The position numbers were made by a program, and so were the translations under genes. From positions 248,001-312,000 of the forward strand of contig NZ_CADFEN010000005.1 of the NCBI RefSeq assembly GCF_902833145.1: a stretch of DNA of 64,000 nt, written 5' to 3'. This DNA comes from Burkholderia sp. BCC0506 (GTDB taxonomy: Bacteria; Pseudomonadota; Gammaproteobacteria; Burkholderiales; Burkholderiaceae). The notes below the pieces were generated by a model that did not search any database, was not told the origin of the DNA, and saw only the letters and a program-made list of their open reading frames with translations. Positions 59,093 through 64,000 of this stretch are shown one piece after another. Within the stretch, counting starts at the first letter, position 1; every line of letters starts with the position of its first letter.

Positions 59093-59107
59093 ACATGAAC
59101 GGGGTCT
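59093..59107 (-). repeat. Inner inverted repeat, right copy
   Basis: The reverse complement (AGACCCCGTTCATGT) matches 45547–45562 except for one missing A. It abuts the right direct repeat. Confidence 0.45.
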
Positions 59108-59108
59108 G

Positions 59109-59234
59109 GTGTCGCACGACCGTGAGTTCGTGAGCGGGCTCGCGAACCGGATCATCGAAGTGCGCACGGACGGCACGTTGTTAGACTTCGGCGGGAATTA
59201 CGAGGAGTTCCTGGCGAGCCAGGGGCAGGAGTAA
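59109..59234 (+). repeat. Right island boundary (attR-like), duplicate of the ABC-F 3' end
   Basis: This is a copy of 45402–45527 with T at 59178 and A at 59183 instead of C and C, so two of its codons read T-L-L-D rather than T-L-F-D. It includes the stop codon and has no start. It is likely the displaced original end of the gene. Confidence 0.9.
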
Positions 59235-59310
59235 GTGTCCTGAGGATTTCTCCGGCTGTGGGTCCAGGTTAGGCATCACTGCACGAAGCGAACCGCCACG
59301 GGCGCTACAG

Positions 59311-59345
59311 GCCCGCATCGACAGCAATGTCGATGCGGGCTTTTT
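59311..59345 (+). terminator. Strong terminator, originally of the ABC-F gene
   Basis: A perfect 13-bp stem (GCCCGCATCGACA / TGTCGATGCGGGC) with a GCAA tetraloop is followed by TTTTT. Nothing upstream needs it except the duplicated gene end, so it most probably terminated the ABC-F gene before the island inserted. Confidence 0.93.
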
Positions 59346-59468
59346 CATATTCGTAGCGAAAAACCCGCCCGCGCCGCACGTCCCGGTCTCCTCTGCGTAA
59401 TCGACTTCAGGTAAATTACCCACCCAACACCCCCATCATTCCCTCATTTCACTCCGGAGTCGCCCTCG

Positions 59469-60218
59469 ATGCAGGACCATCCTCGCCCGCTCGACCTGTC
59501 CGGCCTTGCGCCCAGCCTGTACGCGCAGGGCACCGAGGAGGGCATCCTGTCGCGCCTGATGGAGCGGATCGTGCCCACCAACCGCTTCTGCGTCGATATC
59601 GGCGCGAGCGACGGCCTGCGCAACAGCAACACCGCGCGGCTACTGCGCGAACACGATTGGGCCGGCGTACTCGTGGAAGGCAGCGCATACCGGTTCGGCA
59701 AGCTTGCCGCGCACTACGCCGGTGTGGAGCGCGTCCGCCTGCATCACGATCGCGTGCAGCCCGACACGGTCGATCGATTGCTCGCCGACGCGAACGTACC
59801 GACCGACTTCGACCTGCTGTCGATCGACATCGACGGCAACGACTACTGGGTGTGGCGCGGCCTGCAAGCGTTTCAGCCGCGCATCGTCGTGATCGAATAC
59901 AACCCGTACTACACGCCGCCCGAGCGCTGGGTGATGTGCTTCAACCCGGACCACGAATGGGACGGCTCGACCTATTACGGCGCGAGTCTCGAATCGCTCG
60001 TGCATCTCGGCAGGCAGAAGGGCTATGAGCTCGTCTGCTGCGATGACATGGGCAACAACGCGTTCTTCGTGCGGCGCGACCTGTACCCGTTGCTCGGCAT
60101 CGCGAACAACGATCCGTCGGTGCTGTTCCGGCCGGCGATGTACAAGCTGCGCTACGTCGGTCACAACACGTTCCTGACCGGTCATCCGTATCGGCACGGG
60201 CCGGCCGAGCATATCTGA
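59469..60218 (+). CDS. FkbM-like SAM-dependent methyltransferase
   Basis: This is a 249-residue class I methyltransferase. The SAM-binding motif is FCVDIGASDGLRNSNTARLL near residue 42, with an acidic second motif region (VLVEGS) and DLLSIDIDGNDYWVWRGL near 118. That combination is typical of FkbM-like O-methyltransferases on sugars or polyketides. The C-terminus is unusually rich in His, Tyr and Pro. GGAG at 59456–59459 precedes the ATG. It is the first gene of a five-gene operon; the next gene starts at the base after its stop. The substrate is unknown. Confidence 0.8.
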   Translation: MQDHPRPLDLSGLAPSLYAQGTEEGILSRLMERIVPTNRFCVDIGASDGLRNSNTARLLREHDWAGVLVEGSAYRFGKLAAHYAGVERVRLHHDRVQPDTVDRLLADANVPTDFDLLSIDIDGNDYWVWRGLQAFQPRIVVIEYNPYYTPPERWVMCFNPDHEWDGSTYYGASLESLVHLGRQKGYELVCCDDMGNNAFFVRRDLYPLLGIANNDPSVLFRPAMYKLRYVGHNTFLTGHPYRHGPAEHI

Positions 60219-61217
60219 ATGGAATCGCTCGCCGTCACCTTCGACGAGATTCGCGATGCCTACGGCCTCGGTCGCGGCGGGCCGCCGACGCAGGTCAGCG
60301 AACGGGTGTGGCATCTGCCGACCGACAGCGGCGCGGGCGTGGCAGTCAAACTCTATGGGCGTGAACACCATGCGCGCGCAGTCAAGGAAACTGCCGTTCT
60401 CGCGCATCTGGAAACGCATGGCGATACCCGTTTCCATGTTCAGAGGCTCGAGCGCACGACGTCGGGCGCATCGCTTTGGTCAGGGCAAGATTCGCACGCG
60501 ATGCTGACGCGCTGGGAAGCCGGGCAGTTCAAAACCTACGATACGTTCTCGCGAGCCGAATGGGCCGCACTCGGCGCGAGTCTGGCCGCGTTGCACCTGA
60601 GCCTCGAACAATTGCATCTGCCGTCGCTCGATACGATCCGCGCACGGCTGACTTCGATCGACGCGGATGCGGTACGCCGCGGCCTGCGGGACGCCCTCGA
60701 TCGAGCGGATGCGAGTGCCGCCGATACCACGAACCTGCGCCGCTACGTCGATCTCGCGCTGCGCATGCTCGATCGCTACTATCCGGGCAGCATCGATGCG
60801 TTGCCGGCCGACGATCCGCAGCACCCGATCCACAACGACTATAACCAGTTCAACTATCTGTTCACGGGCACGCTGCCGCCGCTGATCGTCGACTGGGAAG
60901 CGTCGATCGGTGCGCCGCGCGAATACGAGCTCGTGCGTTGCCTGAATCATTTGCCGCTGGAGGCGCCACACCTCGCGCAAGCGTTCGTGCGTGCGTACCG
61001 GCAAGTGCGGCCCGTGAATCCGGCGCACCTCGCGTGGGCGGTCGATGCCGCCTGCCTGCAGCACGCGCTCAAGCTGTGGATCGTGCAAGGCTGGCTCGAC
61101 GATCCGTCGCGCTTCGCGTCGCACCTGAACGGCGCCGTGACGATGGCGTCCGCGATGGTGGGCGCGCGTGGCCATCTGGTCGATTTCTTTTCCCGTTGCG
61201 TGGAAGCAGGGAGCTGA
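60219..61217 (+). CDS. APH/choline-kinase-like phosphotransferase
   Basis: This is a 332-residue kinase of the aminoglycoside phosphotransferase fold. The N-lobe lysine is in GVAVKLYGREHHARAVKE near residue 42, and the catalytic loop reads HNDYNQFNYLF near residue 206. The usual HGDxxxxN is thus changed to HNDYNQFN. The metal Asp is in LIVDWEASIGAPREYEL near 225. Enzymes of this fold phosphorylate small molecules such as antibiotics, choline or sugars. Within an operon with a methyltransferase and a glycosyltransferase, a sugar or secondary-metabolite substrate is more likely than antibiotic resistance. Confidence 0.8.
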   Translation: MESLAVTFDEIRDAYGLGRGGPPTQVSERVWHLPTDSGAGVAVKLYGREHHARAVKETAVLAHLETHGDTRFHVQRLERTTSGASLWSGQDSHAMLTRWEAGQFKTYDTFSRAEWAALGASLAALHLSLEQLHLPSLDTIRARLTSIDADAVRRGLRDALDRADASAADTTNLRRYVDLALRMLDRYYPGSIDALPADDPQHPIHNDYNQFNYLFTGTLPPLIVDWEASIGAPREYELVRCLNHLPLEAPHLAQAFVRAYRQVRPVNPAHLAWAVDAACLQHALKLWIVQGWLDDPSRFASHLNGAVTMASAMVGARGHLVDFFSRCVEAGS

Positions 61218-61218
61218 T

Positions 61219-62097
61219 GTGAGTGCGAATCCGAACGAGAACCCGAATCCGCCGCGCGCCGGCGAGCGGCAGCACGTGTTTCCGCCGCCGCTGGATCGCG
61301 ATTACCGCGTCGAGGACGGGCGCGTCAGGACGCGTTCGCTGGAAGCGCATATCGTCGATCACTGCAACCTGACCTGCGCGGAATGCTGCTCGCTGTCGCC
61401 GCTGTTGCCCGAGTGGCATGCGAGCCCCGAATCGATCGAAGCCGATCTGCGCAAGGCCGCGAAGGTGTTGCGCCCGCGCATGTTCAAGCTGGTCGGCGGC
61501 GAACCGTTGCTGCATCCGGCGCTCGTTGAAATTATCGAGCGCGTACGCGCGACGGGCATCGCGCCCGTGATCTCGGTCACGACGAACGGCCTGAAACTCG
61601 GCGAGATGCCCGACGCATTCTGGCACGCGGTGGATGCGCTGACGATCTCGCGCTATCCGAAGCCGGCGCTTTCCGCCGAACGGGTCGCGTATGTCGAGCG
61701 CCAGGCCGCGCGCTTCGACGTGCGCCTGAACTGGAAGGTGCAGGACGTATTCACGACGATGAACCGCGCCGAGCCCGGCACGGACCGCGACGAAGCCCGA
61801 CGCCTGTATCGCGATTGCTGGATCCGCGAGCGCTGCCATATGATTCGCGACGGCATGTTCTATACGTGCACGCGGCCCGCGCATTTCCATACGCTGTACC
61901 GAGGCGCGAAGGATTTTCTGGCCGACGGCCTGCCGTTGCGCGACGACGCGGGCATGCTCGACGCGATGCTCGCCTATCTGCAACGCGAGACGCCGCTCGA
62001 AGCGTGCCTGCACTGCCAGGGCGGCAGCGCGCCGGTGGCGCCGCATCGCATCCTGAAACGCATTGAAGTGGACACCTTGAAGGCTCGTTATCCATGA
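61219..62097 (+). CDS. Radical SAM protein with C-terminal cysteine clusters
   Basis: This is a 292-residue radical SAM enzyme. The cluster-binding CNLTCAEC motif is near residue 50 in EAHIVDHCNLTCAECCSLSP, followed by KLVGGEPLLHP (the GGE SAM-binding motif) and TTNG. Further cysteines in CWIRERCHMI, GMFYTCTRP and ACLHCQGG suggest a second, SPASM/Twitch-like iron–sulfur cluster. It starts with GTG at 61219, one base after the kinase stop. The reaction is unknown. SPASM-type enzymes modify peptides or sugars. Confidence 0.83.
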   Translation: MSANPNENPNPPRAGERQHVFPPPLDRDYRVEDGRVRTRSLEAHIVDHCNLTCAECCSLSPLLPEWHASPESIEADLRKAAKVLRPRMFKLVGGEPLLHPALVEIIERVRATGIAPVISVTTNGLKLGEMPDAFWHAVDALTISRYPKPALSAERVAYVERQAARFDVRLNWKVQDVFTTMNRAEPGTDRDEARRLYRDCWIRERCHMIRDGMFYTCTRPAHFHTLYRGAKDFLADGLPLRDDAGMLDAMLAYLQRETPLEACLHCQGGSAPVAPHRILKRIEVDTLKARYP

Positions 62098-63161
62098 TCG
62101 TCGGCACGCGCGACCCGTTCGGTTTCGATCGTCTGCACTACCATCCGCGCAGCGGTGTGTCGGCGTCCGGCATCCGCGCCGTCTTGCGGGCGTCGGGGTA
62201 CCCGGCCGGTGCGCCGGATGCGGCCGCCATCGCGGGCTACCTGAGCGGCGAGCGCCTCGTCGGCCGGACCGTGCTGCGCGACGTGCTCGCGGTGCCGCCC
62301 GGTCATGTGCTGATCCGTTCGCCGCACGGGCTGACGGTGCAGCCGGCGCCCGGGCAGCCGCGGCCTGCGGATCTCGACACCGTGCTGCGCGCGTCGCTGC
62401 AACGCGCGCTCGACAGCGGCAAGCGGGTCGCGCTGGCGCTGAGCGGCGGGCTCGATTCGGCGCTGCTGCTCGCGTTGCTGCGCGAGCTCGGCGCATTGCG
62501 GCACGTGACGACCTACATCCTTGCGACCGACATGCCCGATTACTGCGAACTCGATGCGGCGCTCGAACTCGCCACGCAGATGCAGGCGAACGTGAAGATC
62601 GTGCGCGCGAACGAGGCCGACTTCGTCGCGGCGCTGCCGAGAACCACGCACGCGGTCGAGGAGCCGATGTTCAACCTGCATCCGGTCGCGAAGCTGCTGC
62701 TGGCCGAAGCGATGGCGGCGGACGGCGTCGACGTCGCGATTACCGGCGACGGCGCGGACCAGGTATTGCGCCGCGACCGCTCGGCCAACTATCTGCCGCT
62801 GTGCCACGCGTTGTTCGACGCCGCGTCGGTCGACCTGCATCCGCCGTTCGTCGATACCGCCGTCGTCGCGCATCTGACGAGCTTCTCGCCCGACCCGAAC
62901 AAGCAGTGCCTGCGCGATCTCGGTGCGCGCCTGAACCTGCCGGCGCGTCTCGTGCACGGCCCCAAGCGCGGGCGGCTCGCGCCGGCGATGGATCTCGCGA
63001 CGCTGCTCGATCGCGACCGCACGCAGGCACTGGCCGACACGCTCGGCCTGGCCGCGCCCGCTTTGCAGGCGGATACCGAACGCGTGCTGTGGACGACGCT
63101 GGCCCTGTTCCTCGATCATCTCGATCGCCTTCATCCCGATGCCGCGCATCGCCCCACCTGA
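62094..63161 (+). CDS. Asparagine-synthetase-like amide ligase without glutaminase site
   Basis: This is a 355-residue protein. The ATP-pyrophosphatase loop is LALSGGLDSALLLAL near residue 118, with further synthetase-domain landmarks EEPMFNLHPVAKLLLAEAM, VAITGDGADQVLRRDR and HGPKRGRLAPAM. The N-terminal ~100 residues match only the second half of a class II glutamine amidotransferase domain (GTRDPFGFDRLHY, AVPPGHVL) and lack the catalytic N-terminal cysteine. The enzyme therefore probably adenylates a carboxylate and joins it to an amine other than glutamine-derived ammonia, as beta-lactam and lasso-peptide synthetases do. It overlaps the radical SAM gene by 4 bp. Confidence 0.83.
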   Translation: MIVGTRDPFGFDRLHYHPRSGVSASGIRAVLRASGYPAGAPDAAAIAGYLSGERLVGRTVLRDVLAVPPGHVLIRSPHGLTVQPAPGQPRPADLDTVLRASLQRALDSGKRVALALSGGLDSALLLALLRELGALRHVTTYILATDMPDYCELDAALELATQMQANVKIVRANEADFVAALPRTTHAVEEPMFNLHPVAKLLLAEAMAADGVDVAITGDGADQVLRRDRSANYLPLCHALFDAASVDLHPPFVDTAVVAHLTSFSPDPNKQCLRDLGARLNLPARLVHGPKRGRLAPAMDLATLLDRDRTQALADTLGLAAPALQADTERVLWTTLALFLDHLDRLHPDAAHRPT

Positions 63162-63168
63162 GCCGCTC

Positions 63169-64000
63169 ATGAAACGCATCCTGTTCTGCGTGGTGCCCGA
63201 GAAGGGCCACGTCAATCCATGCATCGGCCCGGCCCAGCATCTGCGCGCCGCCGGCTGCGACGTCGTGTTCTATGCGCCGGCCGACATCAGCGCCCAACTC
63301 GACGGCGCCGGCGGCTTCGCGTTCGTCGGGCCGCGCGAGACGCCCGAGCGCCACGACCTGTCGCGCGGCGCGAGCTTCGCGGCGAACATTCGCGACGCCG
63401 ACTGGCTGCGGCACTGGATCCGCACGCTGCTGATCGACCTCGCGCCGGCGCAGGTGGACGGCATTCGTGCCGTGCTGCGCGAATGGCAACCGGACGTGGT
63501 CGTGATCGACCCGCTGCTCTATGCGGCGGCGATTGCCGCCGAGCTGGAAGGGCTGCCGTGGGTGTCGATGTCCAATTCGCTGAATCCGGTGCTGCCGGAC
63601 GATCTCGATTCGGAACTGCTGCGCACGGTGCGATGGCTCGAACCGGAGCGCACGCGCCTGTTCGCCCGCTACGGCCTCGACGCACGTTTTCGCGGTTGCG
63701 ACGTCCTGTCGCCGCACTTGACGCTCGCGTTCACGACCGACGCGCTGGTCGGCGCGCCGCCGCCCGGCGTCGAACTGGTCGGCCCCGCGATGCCGGCAGG
63801 CCCGCGCGGCGACGAGACGGCGTTCCCGTGGGCGCGCCTCGATGACGATCGCCCGCTCGTCTACATGTCGCTCGGCAGTCAGCTTTATTACCACCCTGAG
63901 GTGTTCGCGAAGGTGATCGACGCGACGCGCGCGACCTCGGCGCAACTGGTGCTGTCGGTGGGCGAACTGGTCGATTCGGATCTGCTGCCGGCCGGCGACG
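63169..64000 (+). CDS. GT1/MGT-like glycosyltransferase, 3' end outside window
   Basis: At least 277 residues are visible and the frame is open at the window edge. The N-terminus MKRILFCVVPEKGHVNP with the following AQHLRAAGCDVVFYAPAD is the acceptor-domain start of GT-B enzymes of the UGT/macrolide glycosyltransferase type. PLVYMSLGSQ near residue 230 is the start of the donor-binding domain. It begins 7 bp after the amide-ligase stop, so it is the fifth gene of the operon. The donor and acceptor cannot be told, because the C-terminal sugar-nucleotide motif lies beyond 64000. Confidence 0.85.
   Translation, partial: MKRILFCVVPEKGHVNPCIGPAQHLRAAGCDVVFYAPADISAQLDGAGGFAFVGPRETPERHDLSRGASFAANIRDADWLRHWIRTLLIDLAPAQVDGIRAVLREWQPDVVVIDPLLYAAAIAAELEGLPWVSMSNSLNPVLPDDLDSELLRTVRWLEPERTRLFARYGLDARFRGCDVLSPHLTLAFTTDALVGAPPPGVELVGPAMPAGPRGDETAFPWARLDDDRPLVYMSLGSQLYYHPEVFAKVIDATRATSAQLVLSVGELVDSDLLPAGD

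Larger units (their letters stand above)
45402..59234. mobile_element. CDI genomic island inserted at the 3' end of the ABC-F gene
   Basis: The element is bounded by the 126-bp direct repeats and carries, left to right, an IS3-type remnant, a truncated regulator, the cdiA-cdiI-cdiB locus, a truncated zinc-ribbon ORF and an integrase fragment. The third-position GC bias of the flanks is weakened throughout, and the 46.3–46.7 kb and 55.4–56.6 kb stretches are clearly AT-rich. The integrase has lost its catalytic domain, so the island is probably fixed. It interrupts no gene, but it separates the ABC-F gene from its original terminator at 59311–59345. Confidence 0.88.

Overview
The window is a high-GC beta-proteobacterial chromosome segment, almost certainly Burkholderia (probably the B. 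cepacia complex). The evidence is the gene order der–hfq–hflX–hflK–hflC–yjeT–hisZ–purA, the phaC-A-B-R polyhydroxybutyrate cluster, strong GC bias at third codon positions, and a Burkholderia-type contact-dependent inhibition (CDI) locus. No rRNA, tRNA or CRISPR array was seen.

Layout. 1–8.6 kb holds the end of der, then hfq, hflX, hflK, hflC, a yjeT-like gene, hisZ, purA and a phosphoribosyltransferase gene, all on +. 8.6–19.8 kb is housekeeping: kup, tex (−), a secreted coiled-coil protein, a YdcH-like protein, a DinG/YoaA-type helicase, bamD (−), rluD and a laccase-domain protein gene. 19.8–24.8 kb is the PHB cluster phaC-phaA-phaB-phaR with internal hairpins. 25.2–30.2 kb is more accessory: an LprI-like secreted protein, a small conserved protein, and a minus-strand operon of a secreted protein plus two M16 peptidase-family proteins. 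30.4–45.5 kb returns to core genes: rimO, a PfkB sugar kinase, metC, serB, a LysR regulator divergent from an oxidoreductase with a near-ideal operator between them, a PliI-type lysozyme inhibitor, a FetAB-like transporter, an AsmA-family protein, a lipocalin-like protein and a YbiT-type ABC-F gene.

45.4–59.2 kb is a genomic island of about 13.7 kb inserted exactly at the 3' end of the ABC-F gene. It is bounded by a 126-bp direct repeat of that gene's end (45402–45527 and 59109–59234, two mismatches). Inside are an IS3-type transposase remnant, a truncated two-HTH regulator, a complete CDI/two-partner-secretion module (exoprotein toxin of about 3061 aa, immunity protein, outer-membrane transporter, order A-I-B with no room for bcpO), a truncated zinc-ribbon ORF and the N-terminal half of a tyrosine integrase. 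The toxin tip and immunity gene are visibly more AT-rich than the rest, as expected for an exchangeable module. The original transcription terminator of the ABC-F gene now lies beyond the right repeat.

59.5–64 kb is a tightly packed + strand operon: FkbM-like methyltransferase, APH/choline-kinase-like phosphotransferase, radical SAM protein, asparagine-synthetase-like amide ligase lacking the glutaminase cysteine, and a GT1-like glycosyltransferase cut by the window edge. It looks like a small specialised-metabolite or surface-glycan pathway that I cannot match to a named system. It and the CDI tip are the best places to look for something undescribed.
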